From NCBI GenBank assembly GCA_964407265.1, contig CAYOUV010000026.1, positions 1 through 38,061 of the forward strand: a stretch of DNA of 38,061 nt, written 5' to 3'. Origin of the DNA: CAYOUV01 sp964407265 (GTDB lineage: Bacteria > Chloroflexota > Anaerolineae > Anaerolineales > Villigracilaceae). Below are positions 31,956-38,061 of the stretch, piece by piece. A program made the position numbers and the translations under genes. The notes under the pieces are model-generated. The model had not been told where the DNA came from. It saw only the letters and a list, made by a program, of their open reading frames with translations, and made no database searches. How positions within the stretch are numbered: the first letter of the stretch is position 1; each line of letters begins with the position of its first letter.

Positions 31956-33154
31956 ACCAGACGTTGATCCAGGCCCAACAGGCTGTTCAGAATGCCCGAG
32001 AAGCGCTCAGGGTCGGCGACCGCAAGACGACCCGCCACTGGGCAGAACTGGCTGCTTCCCTGGCCCCGGATACAGAAGAGCCCTGGTTGCTGCTGGCAGC
32101 CGTTGCCAGCCCACAAGCCAGCCTCGGTTATCTCAAACGGGCACTGCAAGTCAACCCGAACAGCGCGCGCGCGCATAAGGGGATGAAGTGGGCTGTGCAG
32201 CGCCTGCAATCCGCGCCTGTCGATCAGACCCAGCCGACACGAACTCCTAAATCCCGGGCAAGCTCACCACCCAGGAAGCGCAGCCGGTTTTACCCGGTCT
32301 TATTGATCATCCTGGTCAGCACGATAGTCGGTGCCGCTGCCTGGACTGTGACTTCTCCCCCGGCACTGTCCGGGATCATCGACGGTGTCGTTCCGGTGGC
32401 AACCAGCCAGCCCAACTCATTTTCCCAGGCTGATATTGCCAAACCGACCTACACCCCCACACCGACCCTCACCCCGTCCCCGACGCCAACGTTCACGCCA
32501 ACCCCGCTCGCGACTGACACCCCTCTTCCGCAACCGACCTGGACGAGCGTGCCCAACCAAGCTGCATCGAATCCGGTCAGCGAGGCAACCACCTCTGGCG
32601 GGACATATGTTGTCCAAAGAGGCAACACGCTGAACCAGATTGCGCGGCGCTTTGGCGTGTCCGTTCAGGCGCTGGCTTCGGCAAACAACATCTCCATCAT
32701 GGCCACCATCTACGCCGGACAGCAGCTTGTCATCCCAGGAAGCGATTATATTCCCCCTGCGCCAGCTCCTGCTTCGGGCGGCAAACGCATCCTGGTCGAC
32801 ATCTCAGAGCAGCATCTATACGCCTATCAGGGCGATACGCTGGTTTACAGTTTTGTAGCCTCCACGGGTATGAACAATGCCACCCGCGCTGGCTCATTTA
32901 GCGTACTGGATAAAATCCCTAACGCCTATGGTGCCACCTGGGATCTCTGGATGCCCAACTGGCTCGGGATCTATTATGCTGGCAGCTTGGAGAACGGCAT
33001 CCACGCCCTGCCGATCCTGTCCAACGGTGCGACACTCTGGGCAGGCTACCTGGGTACGCCTATCTCATATGGTTGTGTGGTTTTGGGTACCTATGAAGCG
33101 CAATTGCTGTACGACTGGGCCGAGATCGGCACCCCGGTTGAGATCCAGTGGTAA
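31952..33154 (+). CDS. L,D-transpeptidase with helical-repeat, TM, LysM and YkuD domains (SYGC variant)
   Basis: 400-residue cell-wall enzyme that makes 3-3 cross-links or attaches proteins. Order: a cytosolic TPR-like helical module (about residues 1-85; VQNAREALRVGDRKTTRHWAE, in part), a basic stretch, a transmembrane helix (about 112-132, PVLLIILVSTIVGAAAW), a Pro/Thr-rich wall linker (PTPTLTPSPTPTFTPTP), a LysM domain (about 213-260, YVVQRGNTLNQIARRFGVS), and a YkuD domain to the end. The catalytic motif reads GIHALP...TPISYGCVVL: the nucleophile Cys and Gly are present, but the usual SHGC has Tyr for His. It starts inside the amidase gene with an ATGA overlap. The N-terminal module is closely repeated in the next protein. 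Confidence 0.9.
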   Translation: MNQTLIQAQQAVQNAREALRVGDRKTTRHWAELAASLAPDTEEPWLLLAAVASPQASLGYLKRALQVNPNSARAHKGMKWAVQRLQSAPVDQTQPTRTPKSRASSPPRKRSRFYPVLLIILVSTIVGAAAWTVTSPPALSGIIDGVVPVATSQPNSFSQADIAKPTYTPTPTLTPSPTPTFTPTPLATDTPLPQPTWTSVPNQAASNPVSEATTSGGTYVVQRGNTLNQIARRFGVSVQALASANNISIMATIYAGQQLVIPGSDYIPPAPAPASGGKRILVDISEQHLYAYQGDTLVYSFVASTGMNNATRAGSFSVLDKIPNAYGATWDLWMPNWLGIYYAGSLENGIHALPILSNGATLWAGYLGTPISYGCVVLGTYEAQLLYDWAEIGTPVEIQW

Positions 33155-33210
33155 TTAATGACCACCTGCACCCTACATAAATTCCCACTGAAAATATCCC
33201 ATTTTCCTTC

Positions 33211-33216
33211 TATAAT
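33211..33216 (+). promoter_or_regulatory. -10 box upstream of the second transpeptidase gene
   Basis: TATAAT in an AT-rich 88-nt gap, 26 nt before the ATG at 33243, with a second TATATT at 33222-33227. It may give the later genes of the cluster their own promoter. The -35 match is weak. Confidence 0.45.
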
Positions 33217-33242
33217 AGATATATATTGTTCTTTATATCAAT

Positions 33243-34322
33243 ATGACAAATTCCGAACAACTCCAGGCCCGCCAGGCCATCCAGAATGCACGTGAAGCCC
33301 TGCGCAACGGCGACCGTAGAACCGCTCGCCGCTGGGCAGAATTAGCCGCGTCTCTGGCACCTAACACAGAGGAGCCCTGGTTGGTCTTGGCGGCAGTTGC
33401 CAGTCCGCGCGCCAGCCTCGGTTATCTTGAACGGGCGCTGAGCATCAATCCGAACAGTAAACGCGCGCGCAAAGGTATGCGCTGGGCACAGGCACGGGTG
33501 CAGGCCGACAGTGGGGCGACCGAACCTGCCAAAGCTGTGAAGCGGTCCAAAAAGCCGATTAAGAGCGCTCCCAAGAAAACACAAAAAAAACGCCGCTCAT
33601 TCCTGCCCTATATCCTGATCATCATCCTGGCCTGCCTGGTGGGATTGGTGGCTTTCTCAATCAGTACCACCCCGGCGCTGGCCTTTATCCGCAGCAGCGT
33701 CGGCCCGGCGACCCAGCCGCCGCAACAATCCTGGTCCGAGGCGGATATCGCCAAGCCGACCTATACACTGACTCCGACGGATACACCGACCCCCACACCT
33801 ACATTTACCCTAACACCCACCCCGACCTTCACGCCCAGCCCGACGCTGACCTTCACGCCGACCTTTACGCCGGTGCCGACCGAAACCCTCTGGCCGACAG
33901 ATACACCGGAAGCCTACAATCAACCATCCAACAATCCAACGCCTGCGGTTCCAAATAATGTGGGCGGCGGCCAGCACTGGATTGACGTCGACCTGACCAA
34001 TCAACGCGTCTATGCTTATGAAGGCAACACGATCGTCAATTCGTTCATCGTTTCGACTGGCACGTGGCTGACCCCCACCGTCACAGGCCAGTATCATATC
34101 TATATAAAATTGCGCTATACCGACATGTCCGGACCCGGTTATTACCTGCCAAACGTGCCGTACACCATGTACTTCTACAAAGGCTATGCCCTGCATGGCA
34201 CTTACTGGCATTCCAATTTTGGCACACCCATGAGCCACGGCTGTGTCAACTTATCGATCCCGGACTCTGCTTGGTTGTATAATTTCGCATCGGTAGGAAC
34301 GTTAGTCAACGTCCATTATTAG
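33243..34322 (+). CDS. Membrane-anchored L,D-transpeptidase (YkuD), no LysM
   Basis: 359-residue paralogue of the preceding enzyme. The cytosolic TPR-like module (about residues 1-85) is nearly the same (AIQNAREALRNGDRRTARRWAE, in part; EEPWLVLAAVASPRASLGYL). A Lys-rich stretch, a membrane helix (about 118-140, PYILIIILACLVGLVAF), a long Pro/Thr linker (TPTPTFTLTPTPTFTPSP) and the YkuD domain (about 240-359) follow. The active site is canonical: HGTYWHSNFGTPMSHGCVNL. There is no LysM domain. The start ATG has no clear ribosome site. The gene ends 6 nt before the third transpeptidase gene. It likely acts on the outside of the membrane. Confidence 0.92.
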   Translation: MTNSEQLQARQAIQNAREALRNGDRRTARRWAELAASLAPNTEEPWLVLAAVASPRASLGYLERALSINPNSKRARKGMRWAQARVQADSGATEPAKAVKRSKKPIKSAPKKTQKKRRSFLPYILIIILACLVGLVAFSISTTPALAFIRSSVGPATQPPQQSWSEADIAKPTYTLTPTDTPTPTPTFTLTPTPTFTPSPTLTFTPTFTPVPTETLWPTDTPEAYNQPSNNPTPAVPNNVGGGQHWIDVDLTNQRVYAYEGNTIVNSFIVSTGTWLTPTVTGQYHIYIKLRYTDMSGPGYYLPNVPYTMYFYKGYALHGTYWHSNFGTPMSHGCVNLSIPDSAWLYNFASVGTLVNVHY

Positions 34323-34328
34323 CAAGTC

Positions 34329-35369
34329 ATGTCCCCTTCAAAGCGTGCCATCACGCGGAGAGATTTTCTCAAGCTAGTCGGCGCCAGCTCACTCGGTCTG
34401 CTCGCAGGGAATTTTCCACCTAAATCCCAATCGGCAGACCTGGTTATGGTGCAACAAGGGCGGGTCGCATCCCCGTCCATTTCCATTTACGATAGTCCTT
34501 CCCTAAAGGGCAAACTGGTCAAGGTTTACTGGCGCGACCTGGTGCTGCCCATCACCAATATTGCCATCAGTGACGACGCCGAGGCGTACAATCGGGTCTG
34601 GTATCAGATCGGAGATGCAGGTTATGCTTATTCGGGCGATATCCAGCCCGTGCAAACGGTCCTGAACCATCCGGATTTCCAAATCCCGCGCACCGGGACG
34701 CTGGCCGAAGTCACGGTTCCCTTTACCGATTCCCGTGAAGAGCCGCAGGAAAATTCCAAGCTGGCTTATCGCCTGTATTACGAGACCACCCACTGGGTCA
34801 TGGGTGTCACCCCCAATTTGGAAGAACGCAAGACCTGGTACCGTCTGTACGACGACCGCTTCAAACAGGTTTATTACGCCCGGGCCGACCACTTGCGGAT
34901 CATTCCGCAGGCTGAACTGGCTCCCATTTCCCCGAATGTGCCGCGCCTCCTGAAAAAGATCGAGGTTCGCCTCATCCAGCAATTACTGGTGGCTTACGAG
35001 TACAGCCGGCCGGTTTTTGCCACGCGCATTGCCAGCGGCGCGCGCATGCGCAGCGGCACCTATACCACGCCCCTGGGCACATTCATGACCAGCTACAAGC
35101 GTCACAGCCGCCACATGGCAGCCGGCGACATCGCCTCCAACGGCTATGACCTGCCCGGCGTCCCCTGGGTCATGTACATCACCAAAAGCGGCATCTCCAT
35201 CCACGGCACCTATTGGCATAACGATTTTGGCCGTCCGCGCAGTCACGGCTGCGTCAATATCTCGGTCAAAGCCGCCAAGTGGCTCTTTCGCTGGACGCAG
35301 CCCGAGGTGCCGCAAACACAACCTTATGTTTATAAAGACGTTGGAACCAACGTAGAAATCATCGAATAA
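34329..35369 (+). CDS. Tat-exported L,D-transpeptidase, copy 1
   Basis: 346-residue YkuD enzyme. A twin-arginine signal ITRRDFLKLVGASSLGLLAG lies at residues 8-27, so the protein should be exported folded. Two SH3-like segments follow (about residues 45-100 and 118-200; VWYQIGDAGYAYSGDIQPV and GTLAEVTVPFTDSREEP), then the YkuD domain with HGTYWHNDFGRPRSHGCVNI near residue 295. Catalytic residues are canonical. It starts 6 nt after the preceding stop, and its stop TAA directly abuts the next ATG. It is about as long as, and closely similar throughout to, the next gene, so the pair arose by duplication. Confidence 0.92.
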   Translation: MSPSKRAITRRDFLKLVGASSLGLLAGNFPPKSQSADLVMVQQGRVASPSISIYDSPSLKGKLVKVYWRDLVLPITNIAISDDAEAYNRVWYQIGDAGYAYSGDIQPVQTVLNHPDFQIPRTGTLAEVTVPFTDSREEPQENSKLAYRLYYETTHWVMGVTPNLEERKTWYRLYDDRFKQVYYARADHLRIIPQAELAPISPNVPRLLKKIEVRLIQQLLVAYEYSRPVFATRIASGARMRSGTYTTPLGTFMTSYKRHSRHMAAGDIASNGYDLPGVPWVMYITKSGISIHGTYWHNDFGRPRSHGCVNISVKAAKWLFRWTQPEVPQTQPYVYKDVGTNVEIIE

Positions 35370-36416
35370 ATGCCGGTTGTGAGCTCCCATCCCCTCTCTC
35401 GACGCAATTTCCTCAAACTCAGCGGTGCCGGTCTGTTTGGTTTTCTGCTGGCCGAGTTGGGCCTGGATCCAGCCCTGGCATTGGATTCCACCGGCATCAT
35501 ACAAGGTCGGGTAGCCTACGCCAGCGTCACGATCAGCAAAGAGCCGGCTGCACAAAGCGACAAAGTCATCACCTATAAAAAAGATGACCTACTAAATATC
35601 ACGACCGAGGTCCGCGGCGAGCAGGGGAATCCGTACAATGATATCTGGTACCGGATCGGCGAGCAGGGCTACGTCTATTCGGGTTGGGTGCAGCCAGTGA
35701 AAACCAGCTTCAACCAGCCAGCCAGCGGAATTCCCCGCGGCGGCACATTGGCTGAGGTGACTGTCCCATTTACGGACACTTACCGCATCAACAAGCAAGG
35801 CCTTTTCACGCGCAGCTACCGCATGTATTACCAGACCACGCATTGGGTGACCGACGTGGTCGAAGGCAGCAATCTGATCTGGTACCGCCTGTACGACGAC
35901 CTGACCGGGATATATTCCTTCGTTTTAGCCGAGCACCTGCGCCTGGTCCCGCCCGAGGAGCTGACGCCGCTCTCGCCGGATGTGCCCGGGGCGGACAAAT
36001 CCATCCTGGTAGATCTGGAGACCCAATCAGTGACCGCTTACGAAGGGAAGACACAGGTGCTGTTCGCGCGCGCCTCGACCGGCACGCGCAACTCTCCTAC
36101 CTGGAACGGAAAGTTTCACACCTTCCACAAACGCGGTAGCCGTCACATGTCCGCCGGAAGCGGAGCAGCCTGGTTCTACGACCTGCCGGGTGTGCCCTGG
36201 GTGAGTTACATCACCGACAGCGGCATCTCCTTCCACGGGACCTACTGGCACAACGATTATGGACGGCCGCACAGTCACGGCTGCATTAACCTGCCGTCAG
36301 AAGCGGCAAAATGGATCTATCGCTGGACCATGCCGGTTGTCCCACCGGAGAGACGCTTCAAATATACCCCAGGGGAGGGTACAATGGTACAGGTCATCCA
36401 CAAAACACCAGCTTAA
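35370..36416 (+). CDS. Tat-exported L,D-transpeptidase, copy 2
   Basis: 348-residue paralogue of the previous gene. The twin-arginine signal reads LSRRNFLKLSGAGLFGFLLA (residues 9-28), with a likely cleavage near ALALDS. The two SH3-like parts (IWYRIGEQGYVYSGWVQPV; GTLAEVTVPFTDTYR) and the YkuD active site HGTYWHNDYGRPHSHGCINL (near residue 290) are aligned with copy 1 at the same spacing. The ATG at 35370 follows the preceding stop with no gap. The LURP-one-like gene begins 8 nt after its stop. Expected to cross-link peptidoglycan outside the cell. Confidence 0.92.
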   Translation: MPVVSSHPLSRRNFLKLSGAGLFGFLLAELGLDPALALDSTGIIQGRVAYASVTISKEPAAQSDKVITYKKDDLLNITTEVRGEQGNPYNDIWYRIGEQGYVYSGWVQPVKTSFNQPASGIPRGGTLAEVTVPFTDTYRINKQGLFTRSYRMYYQTTHWVTDVVEGSNLIWYRLYDDLTGIYSFVLAEHLRLVPPEELTPLSPDVPGADKSILVDLETQSVTAYEGKTQVLFARASTGTRNSPTWNGKFHTFHKRGSRHMSAGSGAAWFYDLPGVPWVSYITDSGISFHGTYWHNDYGRPHSHGCINLPSEAAKWIYRWTMPVVPPERRFKYTPGEGTMVQVIHKTPA

Positions 36417-36424
36417 GGAAACGT

Positions 36425-37006
36425 ATGAATCCCGCTTTTCAATTCGATCGCTATTTACTCAAACGTCAGGTGCTGGCACTGACCGGCAAATTCCGCTGTT
36501 ATAACCCCACTGGCGATCTGGTGCTCTTCAGCGAACAGAAGATGTTCAAGCTCAAAGAGGACATCCGCGTCTTTGCGGATGAAAGCAAGACCCTGGAAGT
36601 ATTGCAAATCAAAGCCCGTCAGATCATTGACTTCTCGGCCGCATATGATGTATTCGATAGTTCCCTCGGCCAGAAGGTCGGGGCGTTACGCCGCCGCGGA
36701 CTGCGCTCCATGCTGCGCGACGAATGGGAAGTGCTGGATGCCAACGACCAGCTCGTCGGCCAACTTTTCGAGGATAGCGTTGCGCAAGCCCTGTTGCGAC
36801 GTCTGCTGCTCGGGATGTTTTTGCCACAGAACTACGATTTGACACTGGGCGGAGAACGCGTCGCTGACCTGCGCCAGCGTTTCAATCTATTTCGATACGA
36901 ACTCGATCTGGATTTCAGCATGGATAATGGGCGACGCCTGGATCGCCGGCTGGGATTGGCTGCCGGTATCCTGCTGGCAGCGATCGAAGGAAAGCAGGAT
37001 AACTAG
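36425..37006 (+). CDS. LURP-one/tubby-like (scramblase-related) protein
   Basis: 193-residue protein with the 12-strand barrel pattern of the LURP-one-related/phospholipid-scramblase/tubby C-terminal superfamily: FDRYLLKRQVLALTGKFRCY, NPTGDLVLFSEQKMFKLKED, LEVLQIKARQIIDFSAAYDV, a typical 'D..G..VG.LRR' (SSLGQKVGALRRRG), then DEWEVLDANDQLVGQLFED. A C-terminal helical stretch (RRLGLAAGILLAAIE) is the buried helix of this fold. There is no signal peptide. The ATG at 36425 has AAGGAAA upstream; the longer frame overlaps the transpeptidase gene. Being 8 nt downstream of four L,D-transpeptidase genes suggests a membrane or envelope role. Function of bacterial members is not known. Confidence 0.82.
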   Translation: MNPAFQFDRYLLKRQVLALTGKFRCYNPTGDLVLFSEQKMFKLKEDIRVFADESKTLEVLQIKARQIIDFSAAYDVFDSSLGQKVGALRRRGLRSMLRDEWEVLDANDQLVGQLFEDSVAQALLRRLLLGMFLPQNYDLTLGGERVADLRQRFNLFRYELDLDFSMDNGRRLDRRLGLAAGILLAAIEGKQDN

Positions 37007-37435
37007 ATGCCACGCAGAGCTCTCTTTAGCGGACTGGTCATGGACGAATACGATCGCCCGGTTGAGACGGCTTATGTGGGCGATGAGCCGTGTTACGTCG
37101 TCGATGATATCGGCTTTCGCCGCCACATCCCCTCCGCCCAGGTTGACCGGCAGGTCCTGGAGCAAATACGGGGCATGATCGAAGGCAGCGAGGGTTTCAT
37201 CTCTGAACAGACAGCCAAGATGCTCGGCCAGGAGGATATCTTCAGCGTGGCTATGATCGAACAGCAACTCAAGAATATCGACCAGCAGTTTGACGCCATG
37301 CTGGATACGGGCATTCCGGAAGAAGGGCGCGCCTATCTCGGCATGCTGGGCTTCAAGATCATTATCAATGTCCATGGTGAGGTAGTGCGCGTGGACCAAC
37401 CCAGCGCCCCGCAGGACGAGGGCGGCGAGGAATAA
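37007..37435 (+). CDS. Conserved-looking hypothetical protein at the end of the cell-wall cluster
   Basis: 142-residue acidic protein I do not recognise. It starts directly after the previous stop, so it is probably made with the LURP-one-like protein. The N-terminal 50 residues look like a small beta unit (ALFSGLVMDEYDRPVETAYV, CYVVDDIGFRRHIPSAQVD), the middle is helical (VLEQIRGMIEGSEGF, MIEQQLKNIDQQFDAML), and a short strand GFKIIINVHGEVVRVD comes before an acidic tail. No signal peptide or membrane helix is present. An intrinsic terminator lies 17 nt after the stop. Confidence 0.8.
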   Translation: MPRRALFSGLVMDEYDRPVETAYVGDEPCYVVDDIGFRRHIPSAQVDRQVLEQIRGMIEGSEGFISEQTAKMLGQEDIFSVAMIEQQLKNIDQQFDAMLDTGIPEEGRAYLGMLGFKIIINVHGEVVRVDQPSAPQDEGGEE

Positions 37436-37451
37436 GCTACCCTGGCGAATC

Positions 37452-37482
37452 AAGAGGACAGCCAAATGGCTGTCCTCTTTTT
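37452..37482 (+). terminator. Intrinsic terminator of the cell-wall cluster
   Basis: AAGAGGACAGCC (37452-37463) pairs with GGCTGTCCTCTT (37468-37479), a 12-bp stem with an AAAT loop, continuing into TTTTT. It is the clearest rho-independent terminator in the window; on the other strand it can also end the channel gene. Confidence 0.88.
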
Positions 37483-37515
37483 ATGATTAAATCCGGCTGA
37501 TTTCCGGGGCCTGTT

Positions 37516-38061
37516 TTAAGATTTGCTCACTTCGTCCTCACGGCTGACCAGGTCCTTGATGTGCGCCTCGTCCTCCTCCTTGGCAACGATGGCAATCTGG
37601 TCGCCGGCTGCCAGGCGCGTCTTGCCATGCGGAATGGTCACCCGCCGCCCACGCCGGACGCTGGCTACCAGGCTGCCCTCCGGCAATCCGACCTCCGAGA
37701 CCAGCTTGCCGTCCAGGTGGCTGCCAGCTTCGACCGTGATTTCAAATACAGCCACACCCGAAACAGTGCCAAGCTGCACCTGCGTTACTTTGTGCCTGAC
37801 CTCGGTGCGCCGCGCCAGAGCCAGGTCATAAGCCCGTACCAGGTCCACGCGGCTCAACCAGCCGAGCAGCTTGCGCGGGTTGACCGGGTCCACCACCGGC
37901 AAACGCCCGATATCGTAGCGCCCCATCAGGCGCAGTGCCTGCTGGATGGTGTAATCCGGGTGGACCACGACCAGTTTCTGGGAACAGAATTGGCCGGCCG
38001 GCAATTGCAGGTTTTCAGGATTTTGCTCTATGGCGCGTTCGATATCCGCCATCGTGATCAT
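37516..38061 (-). CDS. C-terminal CBS and TrkA_C part of a channel/transporter (likely ClC type), cut by window
   Basis: The last 181 residues of a longer protein, or a stand-alone regulator; the visible frame begins at the window edge on an ATG codon. Residues 20-85 contain a CBS unit (VVHPDYTIQQALRLMGRYDIGRLPVVD..GWLSRVDLVRAYD, in part), then a TrkA_C/RCK_C ligand-binding domain at about 95-170 (FEITVEAGSHLDGKLVSEV, LVASVRRGRRVTIPHGKTRL, GDQIAIVA). CBS plus TrkA_C tails of this sort are found on ClC chloride channels in related bacteria and suggest gating by nucleotides or ions. The start upstream is not visible, so the membrane part is inferred. Confidence 0.75.
   Translation of the reverse strand: MITMADIERAIEQNPENLQLPAGQFCSQKLVVVHPDYTIQQALRLMGRYDIGRLPVVDPVNPRKLLGWLSRVDLVRAYDLALARRTEVRHKVTQVQLGTVSGVAVFEITVEAGSHLDGKLVSEVGLPEGSLVASVRRGRRVTIPHGKTRLAAGDQIAIVAKEEDEAHIKDLVSREDEVSKS

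Noticed and set aside
32430..32580. Repetitive C/A-rich DNA as a variable tandem repeat
   Set aside because: It codes for the Pro/Thr-rich wall linker; such low complexity is expected from the protein sequence.

Overview
The window reads as a chromosomal segment of a Chloroflexota bacterium, most likely class Anaerolineae (inference). Support comes from a mevalonate-pathway decarboxylase, proline/threonine-rich linkers in membrane-anchored L,D-transpeptidases, a very large PAS/GAF/HD-GYP protein, a FIMAH-type domain on a secreted beta-propeller, and several genes with a -10 box directly in front of the start codon. The DNA is fairly GC-rich, codes densely on both strands, and shows no prophage, insertion sequence, CRISPR array, rRNA or tRNA.

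Layout. 1-5579 (+): 3' part of a (phospho)mevalonate decarboxylase gene, RseP site-2 protease, HEAT-repeat protein, AEC transporter, MA-type metallopeptidase and acylphosphatase, mostly tightly spaced. 5580-6313: gene-poor, with a decayed radC tail, a perfect hairpin and a small Cys-rich protein. 6314-7979 (-): GSDH-family lipoprotein and DUF1232 membrane protein. 8194-10676 (+): OsmC-like protein, NYN nuclease-like protein, histone-deacetylase-like hydrolase and dodecin, separated by strong hairpins. 10832-13017 (+): LRR-like protein, the first 26 codons of a lost glycosyltransferase, and a terpene-cyclase-like alpha/alpha-toroid protein. 13301-16604 (-): secreted seven-repeat propeller protein and an aromatic amino acid lyase. 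16787-18044 (+): small lipoprotein and PIG-L deacetylase. 18146-20713 (-): CorA, SMP-30 family protein and polyprenol/phytol kinase. 21196-21906 (+): a membrane protein behind a promoter that lies within a perfect 28-bp palindrome. 22000-24684 (-): atypical SDR and two coupled GNAT proteins. 24917-29884 (+): a 1655-residue PAS/GAF/HD-GYP sensor. 29941-31029 (-): flavin reductase and AMMECR1 protein. 31146-37435 (+): cell-wall cluster. 37516-38061 (-): CBS plus TrkA_C tail of a channel or transporter.

The most coherent functional unit is the cell-wall cluster: an Amidase_3 N-acetylmuramoyl-L-alanine amidase, four consecutive L,D-transpeptidases in two architectures (two anchored with a cytoplasmic helical-repeat module, two with twin-arginine signals), then a LURP-one-like protein and a conserved-looking protein of unknown function, ended by a good intrinsic terminator. 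It suggests an envelope-remodelling system based on 3-3 cross-links, with two uncharacterised partners. Other items worth a look are the palindromic promoter-operator, four genes whose -10 box lies 6-7 nt before the start codon, and a structured intergenic region at 9183-9334.
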